Shown in pieces: positions 40,236 to 50,191 of a stretch of 50,221 nucleotides of DNA; position 1 is the first letter of the stretch; every line of letters starts with the position of its first letter. Position numbers and translations under genes: made by a program. The notes under the pieces were generated by a model, which saw nothing but the letters and a program-made list of their open reading frames with translations, did no database searches and had not been told where the DNA came from. Source of the DNA: Cryomorphaceae bacterium (GTDB lineage Bacteria > Bacteroidota > Bacteroidia > Flavobacteriales > Schleiferiaceae); assembly GCA_020832345.1 (NCBI GenBank), contig JAFIEY010000206.1:1-50221 (forward strand). The letters run 5' to 3'.

Positions 40236-40484
40236 ACACCTGATAATAGGTCAAGGGCGCCTGCCACCCCCATTATCATCCATTGCAAACAAATACATAC
40301 GCACGTGGGGGTGTCATCAGGCTGTCCGCTTTAGCCACCGATTTCGTGACCAACATCGGCGGGGCGTGCGGGGTCTGCTCCTATCGTCGCAGCCGCCACC
40401 GCCCACACCGCTGTACGGCCACGAAACCGGTGGGCTGCCGCTTCCATCCCTGGCGCCGGATGAACAATCACACAAAATAGGTGT
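40236..40484. ncRNA. Candidate structured RNA, GC-rich island between rpsL and pyrG
   Basis: About 250 bases that are very GC-rich within an AT-rich gap and have nested complementary segments. ACACCT (40236-40241) pairs with AGGTGT (40479-40484) and closes the whole. GGGCGCCTG (40255-40263) pairs with CAGGCTGTCC (40318-40327), continued by CACCCCCA (40265-40272) with TGGGGGTG (40306-40313). GCCACCGATTTCGTGACC (40334-40351) pairs with GGCCACGAAACCGGTGGGC (40417-40435); inside it CTGC/GCAG and GG/CC form a further hairpin (about 40371-40394). The strand is open: the long third helix has G-U pairs only if transcribed from the minus strand, whereas the first arm favours plus. A -7-like TAGATTTG (40562-40555, minus) is a possible promoter. 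RNase P, tmRNA and SRP RNA signatures were sought and not found. Confidence 0.5.
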
Positions 40485-40554
40485 CAAGAAATGAATTCTA
40501 TTAACCCCACAAGTATTGTATGCCATAAGGAGAATGCACCGCATATTACACCCG

Positions 40555-40562
40555 CAAATCTA
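40555..40562 (-). promoter_or_regulatory. Possible -7 element reading toward the structured RNA
   Basis: Minus strand TAGATTTG matches TAnnTTTG exactly, about 70 bases ahead of the closing helix of the RNA candidate. No TTG is found at 17-23 bases upstream, so the assignment is weak. Confidence 0.25.
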
Positions 40563-40574
40563 TAAAGGTAAGTA

Positions 40575-40601
40575 GAGCCTAGCCATAATGTCATAGTGGC
40601 T
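40575..40601 (+). repeat. Hairpin repeat, divergent copy 1
   Basis: GAGCCTAGCCATAATGTC, then ATAGTGGCT. It resembles the copies at 45410 and 50192 at most positions. AGCCA and TGGCT at its ends can pair over a short loop. Confidence 0.55.
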
Positions 40602-40632
40602 GAACTAGAAAGTTCGAGAGCAAGGCTTGCGA

Positions 40633-40650
40633 CCCCGATAGCTATCGGGG
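40633..40650. repeat. Perfect 18-bp palindrome
   Basis: CCCCGATAGCTATCGGGG is identical on both strands. It lies in the pyrG upstream gap; the core GCTATCGG recurs about 75 bases later. The role is unknown; a dispersed palindrome or a regulator site are both possible. Confidence 0.6.
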
Positions 40651-40738
40651 GGAAAACAGTGATTTTACATGAGTAAATGACCTTTTTTCCAACCGAGCAT
40701 AACGCAGCTATCGGACTTTCTACACAGACACTAATTAA

Positions 40739-42427
<1,689 letters not shown>

Positions 42428-42455
42428 TACAACAACTAGTTAGTCCATTCGTATA

Positions 42456-44237
42456 ATGAACAAAAAAACCGATATCAACAGCATCATAGGATTTTTCCTC
42501 ATTGGCTTGGTGCTCATATATTTCTTTTGGCAAGATGCACCTCAACCCACTGAGGGCATAAACACACCTCCCGCTTCCACCGAAAAACAAATGTCGCCTT
42601 CGGAAGACGACGAAGCACCGGCTGCCTTCAATGATGATTCCGACCGCACAGTTGTCCCGGATACCAATCAGTTGCCCGTACAGAATTTTACCCTGGAAAA
42701 CGAACTTGTCCGCATGGACATCCGTTCCCGAGGTGCTCGTCCGCAAAACATCAGACTTAAGAATTTTGATACCTACGAAATTTTTGAAGGAAAAGATGAA
42801 GCACCCCTTTATCTGGCCAAAGATGGTAATTTGCGATTTAATGTGGATTTGGGAAATGAGCTATCCACCGCTCAGTTGAATTTTCAGGTTGTGGAACAAA
42901 GCTCGGGAAAACTAAAACTTCAGGCGACTACCCCCAAAGGAAATGTGTATATTACCTACCACCTTCCTCCCGATGAATATCAGGCCGACATCAGAATTCA
43001 AACAGATTTTGACGTTACCGACCCCACCCTCCACTATGCCATGCGCGCCATTCGTCACGAGAAAAATGACGATTACGAACGCAATAAAACAACGGTATAT
43101 TACCACATGGTGGAAAAGGATAAATCCGATTACCTTTCAGAAACACGTGATGTGTCTAAGGAAAAGGAAAACATCAATTGGTTTGCCTTCAAACAACAAT
43201 TCTTTTCCACCATCATCCGGTACGATGGCACATTTCCACTGGTAGAAATGGAGACCAAAGGACTGGAGGGTGATTCGGAATACACCAAAAACCTCAAGGC
43301 CTCTGCGCGGGTTCGTAATACCGGAACGCTGGATCTTCCTCTACATTTATACACCGGACCCAATCGTTTTAAAGTACTAAAAAAGTACGGACAAGGTTAC
43401 GAAAAAGTGGTGCCGCTGGGTTGGGGTATTTTCGGATGGATCAACCGAGGAGTTATTATCAACATATTTAGTTGGCTCGAAACTTACGGACTCAATTACG
43501 GTATCATTATTTTGCTGATGACCTTAATGATTAAGATTGTCTTATTTCCACTTACCTACGGTTCTTATAAATCCATGGCAAAAATGCGGGTACTTAAACC
43601 CGAAATTGATGCCATCAACGAGAAGTATAAGGACAAAGATGCCATGAAAAAACAGCAGGCCACCATGAAACTCTATCAGGAGGCCGGGGTAAATCCGCTG
43701 GGCGGGTGTATCCCCATGTTGTTTCAAATGCCCATCCTATTTGCCATTTTCCAATTTTTCCCGGCATCTATAGAATTGCGCCACCAATCATTTCTTTGGG
43801 CAAATGACCTTTCGTCATACGACTCCATCTACAACCTGCCGTTTTCCATACCTTTCTACGGCGATCATGTGAGTTTATTTACCCTTTTAATGACCGTGAC
43901 CACCATCATGTACACCTACATGAACCAACAACTTTCCGGTGGAAATTCACAGTATCCCCAATTGAAATATGTGATATATTTGATGCCAGTGGTTTTCTTG
44001 GGTGTATTTAACAACTTCGCCGCAGGTTTGAGTTACTATTATTTTGTCGCCAACCTCATTACTTTTGGCCAACAATTTGCGATACGCGGTATCATTGACG
44101 AGGAAAAGATTTTGGCCAAGATTGAAGAGAACAAGAAAAAGCCAAAAAAACAATCCAAATTTGCACAAAAAATGGAAGAGTTGGCCAAGCAACAGGGCAA
44201 AACGCTTCCTCAGCAAAAAAAGAACAAGAAAAAATAG
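42456..44237 (+). CDS. yidC: Membrane protein insertase YidC
   Basis: 593 residues. Inserts and folds inner-membrane proteins with SecYEG or alone. The N-terminal transmembrane segment is IIGFFLIGLVLIYFFW (about 9-24); a large periplasmic beta-domain follows (about 60-340); the conserved insertase core (about 365-560) holds LMTLMIKIVLFPLTYGSYKSMAKM and EAGVNPLGGCIPMLFQMPILFAIFQFF. The end is Lys-rich (KPKKQSKFAQKMEELAKQQGKTLPQQKKNKKK), as in ribosome-contacting tails. pyrG-yidC is a common pairing in Bacteroidetes. Confidence 0.95.
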   Translation: MNKKTDINSIIGFFLIGLVLIYFFWQDAPQPTEGINTPPASTEKQMSPSEDDEAPAAFNDDSDRTVVPDTNQLPVQNFTLENELVRMDIRSRGARPQNIRLKNFDTYEIFEGKDEAPLYLAKDGNLRFNVDLGNELSTAQLNFQVVEQSSGKLKLQATTPKGNVYITYHLPPDEYQADIRIQTDFDVTDPTLHYAMRAIRHEKNDDYERNKTTVYYHMVEKDKSDYLSETRDVSKEKENINWFAFKQQFFSTIIRYDGTFPLVEMETKGLEGDSEYTKNLKASARVRNTGTLDLPLHLYTGPNRFKVLKKYGQGYEKVVPLGWGIFGWINRGVIINIFSWLETYGLNYGIIILLMTLMIKIVLFPLTYGSYKSMAKMRVLKPEIDAINEKYKDKDAMKKQQATMKLYQEAGVNPLGGCIPMLFQMPILFAIFQFFPASIELRHQSFLWANDLSSYDSIYNLPFSIPFYGDHVSLFTLLMTVTTIMYTYMNQQLSGGNSQYPQLKYVIYLMPVVFLGVFNNFAAGLSYYYFVANLITFGQQFAIRGIIDEEKILAKIEENKKKPKKQSKFAQKMEELAKQQGKTLPQQKKNKKK

Positions 44238-44267
44238 GCATTGAATGCCATGAAAAACCCTTAAAAA

Positions 44268-44741
44268 ATGAAACATTATATCGGCCTTCTCTGCATTGGA
44301 CTTTCCGTTTTCCTAAGCGGTTGCGCCAGTAGTCAAACAAAACTCATCAAAGCATTTGAAAAAGCGGGAACTGAAGCTTTTGTAAGTTTTGAACGGACAG
44401 CTTGTTTTGGCACCTGTCCGGTATATACCGTAAAAATCTCGGGGGATTTAAAAATAACCTACAAAGGTCGTGAATTTTCGCAACCCAAAGGAGAATATGA
44501 AGCCACCATCACTTCAGAGGAATGGAAAACCCTTCAGGAGAAAATTGCCATGACTCGTTTTTTTGAATTGGAAGATGAATACGATGGCTATATCACCGAT
44601 GTTCCCTCCGCCATTACCACGGTTCATATCAACGAAAAACGAACCAAACGGGTTTTAAATAAATGGGAGGCACCGGAAGATCTCGTTCGTTTAGAGACAC
44701 ATATAGATCAACTTTGGCAGAAGTATTTTAAAGAGCAATAG
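44268..44741 (+). CDS. DUF6438-type lipoprotein
   Basis: 157 residues. MKHYIGLLCIGLSVFLSGC is a lipoprotein signal peptide with lipidation at Cys19. The mature part FERTACFGTCPVYTVKISGDLKITYKGREF (about 42-71) is the hallmark of the DUF6438 family, whose function is unknown; the two Cys of CFGTC could form a disulfide. It follows yidC by 30 bases and is followed 8 bases later by an esterase gene, so it belongs to the pyrG unit. Probably periplasmic, on the inner or outer membrane. Confidence 0.8.
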   Translation: MKHYIGLLCIGLSVFLSGCASSQTKLIKAFEKAGTEAFVSFERTACFGTCPVYTVKISGDLKITYKGREFSQPKGEYEATITSEEWKTLQEKIAMTRFFELEDEYDGYITDVPSAITTVHINEKRTKRVLNKWEAPEDLVRLETHIDQLWQKYFKEQ

Positions 44742-44749
44742 ATTATAAT

Positions 44750-45391
44750 TTGACAAGTTTTCAAAAGCATTCCATTTCGGTACAAAAAACCGCCAGATAC
44801 CACTTTCGTCCGGCGGAGGGCATTGTCAAAGCCCAGTGGATAATAGCGCACGGATACGGCCAACTTACGCAATATTTTTCGCAAAAATTCGCCGATATTT
44901 GTGTCAATCACGAACTCATCATTCCTGAAGGATTGCATCGTTTTTACCTACAAGGAACGGATGGTCGCGTTGGCGCAAGCTGGATGACCAAAGAGGAGCG
45001 CGAAACCGACATTCAAGATTATTTGGGTTATCTAAACGACCTTTACAAACATCACAAAAAGTCTTCACCGCTTATAGCATTTGGATTTTCTCAGGGCGTA
45101 GCAACTATATGCCGCTGGATTGCACAATCTAAAATTCGTCCGGATCATTTAATTATATGGGCTGGCGTCATTCCGCCCGACATGGATATTGAAGTATGGC
45201 GAAAGGTTTACGAAGAAGTGCCGATTACCATATTTGTAGGAACAAAAGATCCTTACCGCACATCCTTTCACGATGAAATGTATCAATCCCTAAAGGAAAA
45301 AAGTCCCAACGTAAACCTAATCGAATTTGCGGGAAAGCACGAGGTGAAGCCGGACATATTGCAGAATTGGATTCAGGAACGGGAATGGTGA
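44750..45391 (+). CDS. Alpha/beta-hydrolase (carboxylesterase / phospholipase-like)
   Basis: 213 residues starting at TTG 44750, eight bases after the preceding gene; no in-frame ATG occurs before the first conserved strand. The nucleophile elbow is FGFSQG with Ser114; Asp in VGTKDPYRT (about 165) and His in AGKHEVKPD (about 198) complete the triad. WIIAHGYGQLTQYFSQKFADI is the first strand and oxyanion region. No signal peptide, so cytosolic. Esterase, thioesterase or lysophospholipase activity are all possible; the substrate is not evident. Confidence 0.8.
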   Translation: MTSFQKHSISVQKTARYHFRPAEGIVKAQWIIAHGYGQLTQYFSQKFADICVNHELIIPEGLHRFYLQGTDGRVGASWMTKEERETDIQDYLGYLNDLYKHHKKSSPLIAFGFSQGVATICRWIAQSKIRPDHLIIWAGVIPPDMDIEVWRKVYEEVPITIFVGTKDPYRTSFHDEMYQSLKEKSPNVNLIEFAGKHEVKPDILQNWIQEREW

Positions 45392-45409
45392 GGTCAATTC
45401 TAAAAAATA

Positions 45410-45436
45410 GAGCCTGTCCACAAAGTCAACATGGCT
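45410..45436 (+). repeat. Hairpin repeat, copy 2
   Basis: GAGCCTGTCCACAAAGTC, then AACATGGCT. It is nearly identical to the copy at 50192 and in the same orientation; it lies 19 bases past the esterase stop. The two mark the limits of the AT-rich accessory tail. Confidence 0.65.
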
Positions 45437-45511
45437 ATTATTCGGCAAGATATAAACCAATGCCCCTTAATACAGGGCGTTCGCTTCATTCATTTTAGTA
45501 CCCAATCCAAA

Positions 45512-45970
45512 TTACAGTCTTTCTTGAATATCTTGAAACAAAGCTTCCCATAAAACGATTTCTCCCGCTCCACCTTTTATCGCCCAAATCTTTCTATGCG
45601 AAGCATTTACTTCGCCAATATAAATATTTGGGGTTAAAACAACTTTGGTATTTCCAGGCGAAACCTCCTTAATATCAACGATATATAATCGGTAGTTGTT
45701 TTGATAAACTGCAGTAGTAGTTGATGTTGCTGCACCAGATGTCGAAATCATTTTTTGTTTGGTTTTCAAATAACCTTCCTCATACTTGTCTATATCAATT
45801 ACATAATTTTTTGAGGCCAGTGTCAATTTTACGGCTTCATAAACTGATTTCTTATCAGCTTCAAAAACACGGGTTCCGTGTTCTTCGATAATCTCGGGAG
45901 TTAGACGAGCTGCACAACTCGTTAATGCAATCAACCCAATAAATGCTGAAAAAATTTTTAATACTTTCAT
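45512..45970 (-). CDS. Small lipoprotein of unknown function
   Basis: 152 residues. MKVLKIFSAFIGLIALTSC is a lipoprotein signal with Cys19. The mature part begins with FEADKKSVYEAVKLTLASKNYVIDIDKYEEGYLKTK (about 36-71), a pattern of alternating helix and strand seen in several outer-membrane assembly lipoproteins (BamC-like folds), followed by beta strands (NNYRLYIVDIKEVSPGNTKVVLTP). That comparison is of style only. It has its own consensus promoter 26 bases upstream of the ATG. Confidence 0.75.
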   Translation of the reverse strand: MKVLKIFSAFIGLIALTSCAARLTPEIIEEHGTRVFEADKKSVYEAVKLTLASKNYVIDIDKYEEGYLKTKQKMISTSGAATSTTTAVYQNNYRLYIVDIKEVSPGNTKVVLTPNIYIGEVNASHRKIWAIKGGAGEIVLWEALFQDIQERL

Positions 45971-45995
45971 GACTGATTGTTTAGATTAAGTACGG

Positions 45996-46025
45996 CAAAT
46001 ATATAATGAATATCAATTAATTCAA
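45996..46025 (-). promoter_or_regulatory. Promoter of the small lipoprotein gene
   Basis: Minus strand: TTG (46025-46023), 19-base spacer, TATATTTG (46003-45996); perfect consensus. Leader about 20 bases before the ATG at 45970. Confidence 0.7.
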
Positions 46026-46166
46026 AATAATTTTACGTCATCAATATCAAGCGTTCAAAATTTAAAATTAAGAGCAATTTTTTTCGTGGCAATGGACAAA
46101 AAATAATGGTATTAAAGGTTTCGGCTAAAAATTTAAAAACAAAACAACATGGATTATTTCGAAAAA

Positions 46167-46928
46167 CTAATGTCTAAAAAGGGAAATTGTTTTCGCCTGA
46201 TAGCCATTGTATATTGAAGGGTACATACTACTATCATTGATAGATTCATAGATCCAAACAAACAAATCTACCTCACGACCATCAAAACAAATATACGGTT
46301 GCCACGTTCCGTCATCTGCCTGAATCATTTTCCACTGTCCGCCAAAAGCAGTCTTGAAAACCTCACCTGCAAGCGCTATAAAATGTATAGTGTAGTTCAT
46401 AAATTCAGAAGCACTTTTTCCCTTCGTATTAATTAAATGAGCCATTTGCCCATCTACCTTTCTAAGGAATAATTCATTCAAATCGTATGAATCGCCATTT
46501 AGATTCAGGAAATGCAAAAGATCTTTGATTAACTTAGAGACATTTTCGGGAAACCTTTCATTGTATGGGTTGAGTCCATTTAAAATACTTCGAGACATCG
46601 GCCCATTTAGTAGCTTACCAATATCTGCCTGGGAGCTATAAAGAAACGCTTGTTTATCATAAACAACAAGCACTTGTTCATTTTCAAAAAGGTGCGTCTT
46701 TCTCTTGTCCGTAGATAAATCCAAAATGAGATTTCCATGAAACGTCTTGATTAAATCTTGTGCATCCTCAATGGACAATTCTTCGTATTCAATTGTAATC
46801 GAATCACTAAGTTGGATGAATTTTTTCATGGTATTTTGAGTAAAAGTAGGAAAAATAAAAAGCATGAACAAAGCGGATAAAATTACTTTTTTTCCGGATA
46901 GCAAAAATAATATACTTTCTCCCAACAT
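46167..46928 (-). CDS. Exported protein of unknown function
   Basis: 253 residues from ATG 46928, chosen because a hydrophobic stretch VILSALFMLFIFPTFTQ follows as a signal peptide; the frame is open to 47000, but a -7-like element overlaps that region. After the signal comes FIQLSDSITIEYEELSIEDAQDLIKTFHGNLILDLSTDKRKTHLF, then helices and the C-terminal YICFDGREVDLFVWIYESINDSSMYPSIYNGYQAKTISLF. No family was recognised. It may be periplasmic or surface-exposed. AT-rich, on the same strand as the three following unknown genes. Confidence 0.6.
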   Translation of the reverse strand: MLGESILFLLSGKKVILSALFMLFIFPTFTQNTMKKFIQLSDSITIEYEELSIEDAQDLIKTFHGNLILDLSTDKRKTHLFENEQVLVVYDKQAFLYSSQADIGKLLNGPMSRSILNGLNPYNERFPENVSKLIKDLLHFLNLNGDSYDLNELFLRKVDGQMAHLINTKGKSASEFMNYTIHFIALAGEVFKTAFGGQWKMIQADDGTWQPYICFDGREVDLFVWIYESINDSSMYPSIYNGYQAKTISLFRH

Positions 46929-47048
46929 ATTTCCAAGACGTATTTCCGACCTTTGCGAAGCATGGTGGGAAGAACCTGTTTTTCTCCACCACATATCCAA
47001 ATATTAGGACAGTTTGTATTGTAGTTACGAGTGGCAATATAGCTGGCG

Positions 47049-47939
47049 CTATTCTTCATCACAACTTAAACCAATTATAGTTTTTCGTGGCAATACTTTT
47101 TTCAATGCCTTATAGTATAATGCATATTCACCACAACTACCAATATCTAAAAAAACAAACCTCAGTTTCTTAAAGTCCTTTAATGCTTCAATATACTCAA
47201 ATTTAAAATCAGCAAATATTTCTAAATAAACTAATTCCTTTAAAGCACTAATGGAAGAAAATTTGTTTTTATCAAAAATATTGTCGCTTAAAACCAGTAC
47301 TTGTAAATTTTTAAAATTTTTCAGATCTACATGAAAATCAAGATTCGTATTTTGATGAAGAAATCCAATTTCATTTATACTGGTAATGTTCTCCATTAAA
47401 TTTTCAAAATAATTAGATAAGAATACAGAGTCTTCTATAACCTCATTTATGTAAATGGAAAGATAGCTTAAATTTTTGTTTTCCTGTAAACGATTAATAT
47501 CAGGCAAAGCCATTTCATTGATAAAGCCCATTCCCAAATATTCCAATTTAGGTGCATTATATAAAAACTCCGGAAAAATGCTATCCATCAATAGTTGCAT
47601 TGAAAAATCAAACAATTCCGGAAAACAATTGGAATCAACGCAACTAATAATTTTTTTTTCACTATCTATTATACCTAAATATTTAATTTTCTTTAATTTA
47701 CAAAGGTCGCAAAAATTCCCATAAATATCTGTCAACATTAAAATTTCAACATTAGGAAATTTTGTAAAATCTTCATATTTAAATGAATCACTTGAATAAA
47801 CATTTTCAACCCACAATTCCTTAATTTCATCATTATCCATTCCGTGGTTATATCGCAGATTAATAATTCTATCTTGCGAAGAGGCGCAACCAACAATGAG
47901 AATTTTTAAGAAAAAAATTAAGTATTTATGGTTTTTCAT
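47049..47939 (-). CDS. Leucine-rich-repeat-like lipoprotein of unknown function
   Basis: 296 residues. MKNHKYLIFFLKILIVGC is a lipoprotein signal peptide (lipidation at Cys18). The rest shows irregular leucine-rich-repeat periodicity, for example FPNVEILMLTDIYG, IKYLGIIDSE, APKLEYLGMGFINEMALPDI, NLSYLSIYINEV, FKNLQVLVLSDNIF, LKELVYLEIFADF and FKKLRFVFLDIGSCG, about 20-25 residues apart. Such folds bind proteins; the partner is unknown. Very AT-rich, unlike the housekeeping genes in the window. Confidence 0.7.
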   Translation of the reverse strand: MKNHKYLIFFLKILIVGCASSQDRIINLRYNHGMDNDEIKELWVENVYSSDSFKYEDFTKFPNVEILMLTDIYGNFCDLCKLKKIKYLGIIDSEKKIISCVDSNCFPELFDFSMQLLMDSIFPEFLYNAPKLEYLGMGFINEMALPDINRLQENKNLSYLSIYINEVIEDSVFLSNYFENLMENITSINEIGFLHQNTNLDFHVDLKNFKNLQVLVLSDNIFDKNKFSSISALKELVYLEIFADFKFEYIEALKDFKKLRFVFLDIGSCGEYALYYKALKKVLPRKTIIGLSCDEE

Positions 47940-48036
47940 TTTAGTTTATACGATTATTTTCGTGATTTATTGCACCACTATCCACCTAAACTCTATTCAT
48001 TCAATACCTCGAAAATATCATAAAGCCAACAATCAT

Positions 48037-48834
48037 TTAACAATAAACCGTCTTCATCAAAATAAAATACTGCAAGGTTACACTTTCTTTCTTTTTGCTG
48101 TTGGGTGGTGGTAATTCGAGATAAGCAGGGTAATTAAAGTATGGCAAGTAGAAAATCATTTCATCTGAAGAATCTGTATAACGACGAATACTTTTATTTT
48201 TACCTAAAGATGATTTGCCACGAAGATATGTAAAATATTCTAAATTTGGATTCATGGGAAAACGCTTCGCATATAAAGGATATACCCTCCAAACTTTACT
48301 GAAGGTAAAAGGGAATTTATATTCCCAAATAATTTTACCTGAATGATGATATACAAACATTTCTATATCATAATTTAATTTATTGTATAAACGTGCCTTA
48401 TCATAAGCATTAAGTGAAATATCTTCATTAACTGAACGAAGAATTTTATTGAAAAAATCAACACTTATATCATCTACAAAAGCTTTTATACGCTTATCGT
48501 AAACGTATAATCTACTGTAATGTTGACCTAATAATGAAAACATAACACTAATAAAAATAAAATCATCTGTCAACCCATTAAAAGACTTAGAATAAAAATA
48601 AGTTGATCTTATAATGCTTTTGATAGAGTCAATTTCATTCTTTTTCAATTTCTTCTTTTTGGTACTTTCAAGGTAAGCTATATAAATTTCTGTAGCTTTT
48701 TGATCTAAAAACAAGGTAACAATTGGTTCAATTGAATCGTTAGTGGCGTGCGTATAGTTTCCGCAGAAACTACCAAAGCAAATAATAAGCAACAATACTT
48801 GCTTAAAAATCTTTCCGAAATCTATCATAATCAA
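48037..48834 (-). CDS. Exported protein of unknown function
   Basis: 265 residues. The N-terminal IFKQVLLLIICFGSFCGNYTHA looks like a signal peptide, cleaved near residue 30. The mature part is rich in Lys, Tyr and Phe, with a KKKKLKKNEIDSIKSII segment, a middle region VDDISVDFFNKILRSVNEDISLNAYDKARLYN, and WRVYPLYAKRFPMNPNLEYFTYLRG. No known domain was recognised. No transmembrane segment beyond the signal. Spaced about 100 bases from its neighbour, so it may have its own promoter. Confidence 0.6.
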   Translation of the reverse strand: MIMIDFGKIFKQVLLLIICFGSFCGNYTHATNDSIEPIVTLFLDQKATEIYIAYLESTKKKKLKKNEIDSIKSIIRSTYFYSKSFNGLTDDFIFISVMFSLLGQHYSRLYVYDKRIKAFVDDISVDFFNKILRSVNEDISLNAYDKARLYNKLNYDIEMFVYHHSGKIIWEYKFPFTFSKVWRVYPLYAKRFPMNPNLEYFTYLRGKSSLGKNKSIRRYTDSSDEMIFYLPYFNYPAYLELPPPNSKKKESVTLQYFILMKTVYC

Positions 48835-48900
48835 AAAATCTTATGGCAAAATATTTCAATCCTCTTTTTTACGACAAACTAATCCCTAATTAACCTATAA

Positions 48901-49902
48901 TCACCACCCCTCAATCAACTCCTCCAACGGATAAATTTCAGGATCTCCGTAATGCTTAAAACATTCAAGTTCATTGTTTGAGGTGAACCGAAAATCTTTA
49001 AAGTCTTTAATATCAAGAGATGTAAATAAACCTCCTTTCAAATTAATGATTCTAATGTATGAACCGTAAAAACCATGTGTTTCTACGAATAAATAGTTTT
49101 TATAAAGCTGGATGGTTAATTCTCTATCGTCAACCATCACTTCATTACGATTCAGAGACCAAAAGGATGGCTTTGGGTTTAGTATTAACCATGAATACAA
49201 TTTGTTAACCTTTAAGAAAACACAACCAAAATGTTCAAAGTAAGAAATGGAATCATTTATTTTGAATTCCTTGAAGTTTTCAGATCTGATTTTGTCTCCC
49301 CAGAAGTGCCAAAATATTTTCATGTTTTCACTTTCAAGCTCCTCAAATATTTCCTTTTCCTTTCCATGTGCATAAAAATCACCAAGACAATGCCAGCCAT
49401 TTTCCCATAGATCATTTAACTTATCGGAAAGAATGTATTGTTTTTCAACCAAGGGTAAAACAGTATCATATTTAAAACAAACGTTTTTATTGATGTATTT
49501 AATATGTTTGTTTAGATCACTAATGTCAATTGATTCCAACATATGACTAGGCGTTTGACAACTCGAAAAAATCGTGTCAAATGCGGGAATTTCTTCAAAA
49601 TACACTTCGGAAAAAACAGCTTTTATTACATCTACATCATTTAATTCATCATAAATTGCAAAACAATCGCCTAAATTAAACCTATTATATGCCATTAAGG
49701 CTTCTATATGAAAACTTTCCAACGAATTCCCGTCAATAAATTCAATGTAAGTAGGAATATACTTTGGCAATCTAATGAAATCAAGTTTCAGAGTATCTTC
49801 AATGCCATTATTGGTAAAATCTTTAACAATGACTCTTTCTTGTGAAAAAACATTCACACTACTTATTAATAATACAAACAATAAGAATTTCTTTGTTAGC
49901 AT
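48901..49902 (-). CDS. Exported protein of unknown function with an FG-GAP-like start
   Basis: 333 residues. MLTKKFLLFVLLISSVNVFS is a signal peptide. The first mature segment, VIVKDFTNNGIEDTLKLDFI, resembles the D-x-[N/G]-x-[D/N]-G calcium-type loop of FG-GAP repeats ('DFTNNGIEDTLKL'). The remainder has alternating strands with many acidic residues and ends SFRFTSNNELECF-like (DFRFTSNNELECFKHYGDPEIYPLEELIEGW). No enzymatic motif was seen. Last complete gene of the AT-rich tail. Confidence 0.62.
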   Translation of the reverse strand: MLTKKFLLFVLLISSVNVFSQERVIVKDFTNNGIEDTLKLDFIRLPKYIPTYIEFIDGNSLESFHIEALMAYNRFNLGDCFAIYDELNDVDVIKAVFSEVYFEEIPAFDTIFSSCQTPSHMLESIDISDLNKHIKYINKNVCFKYDTVLPLVEKQYILSDKLNDLWENGWHCLGDFYAHGKEKEIFEELESENMKIFWHFWGDKIRSENFKEFKINDSISYFEHFGCVFLKVNKLYSWLILNPKPSFWSLNRNEVMVDDRELTIQLYKNYLFVETHGFYGSYIRIINLKGGLFTSLDIKDFKDFRFTSNNELECFKHYGDPEIYPLEELIEGW

Positions 49903-49963
49903 ATCAAAGTGTTTTTTTAGTATTTATACCTACTCAAATCATACATCCGAATTTGGTAATATC

Positions 49964-50188
49964 TTAATGTAACAACTCTTTGATAGGCTTTAGTACTTCC
50001 CGAACCACCAAGTTTACCTTTTTTTGAATATCGGAGCCAAAGTGTAAATCCAAATTCCTTCTTTTGGGTAAATATATGGAGCCTCCTAAACCTTCTGGAT
50101 CAGTTCCAAAAACAACGCTATAACATATTTTTCCATAAAAATCGTATTTACCCACTTTGTACAATCCCAAGTCTTTCTCCCTTATTAA
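49964..50188 (-). pseudogene. Probable 3' remnant of a gene of unknown function
   Basis: A frame of about 74 codons (from LIREKDLGLYKVGKYDFYGK to VLKPIKELLH) with no ATG; the only in-frame start is a TTG at 50170. A stop codon (50191-50189) ends the frame upstream exactly where the hairpin repeat begins (50192). The residues look protein-like (FYGKICYSVVFGTDPEGLGGSIY) rather than random, which suggests the C-terminal part of a gene whose front was removed or displaced by the repeat-bearing insertion. It could still be a small gene with a TTG start. Confidence 0.45.
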
Positions 50189-50191
50189 TTA

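Noticed and set aside
40236-40484. Assignment of the GC-rich element as RNase P RNA, tmRNA, SRP RNA or 6S RNA
   Set aside because: The conserved RNase P core, tmRNA ends and the SRP GGAA tetraloop with its flanking pairs are not present; 6S RNA is a single long hairpin with a central bubble, which does not fit the several helices seen.
40236-40484. Integron attC site or insertion-sequence hairpin
   Set aside because: No attC core motifs, no integrase or transposase nearby, and too many separate helices.
40198-40494. Open frames on both strands across the GC-rich island (for example a 98-codon frame on plus, a 75-codon frame on minus)
   Set aside because: Long open frames arise easily in GC-rich sequence within an AT-rich genome; the peptides are Pro/Arg/Gly- or Cys-rich with no protein-like pattern, and RNA pairing explains the sequence better.
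45461-45480. GCCC/GGGC hairpin as a terminator between the esterase and the small lipoprotein gene
   Set aside because: Only four to five base pairs and no T tract on either strand.
46150-46218. 22-codon plus-strand frame beginning at an ATG near the end of the unknown gene at 46167
   Set aside because: Too short, antisense to an annotated gene, and no promoter or conserved pattern seen.
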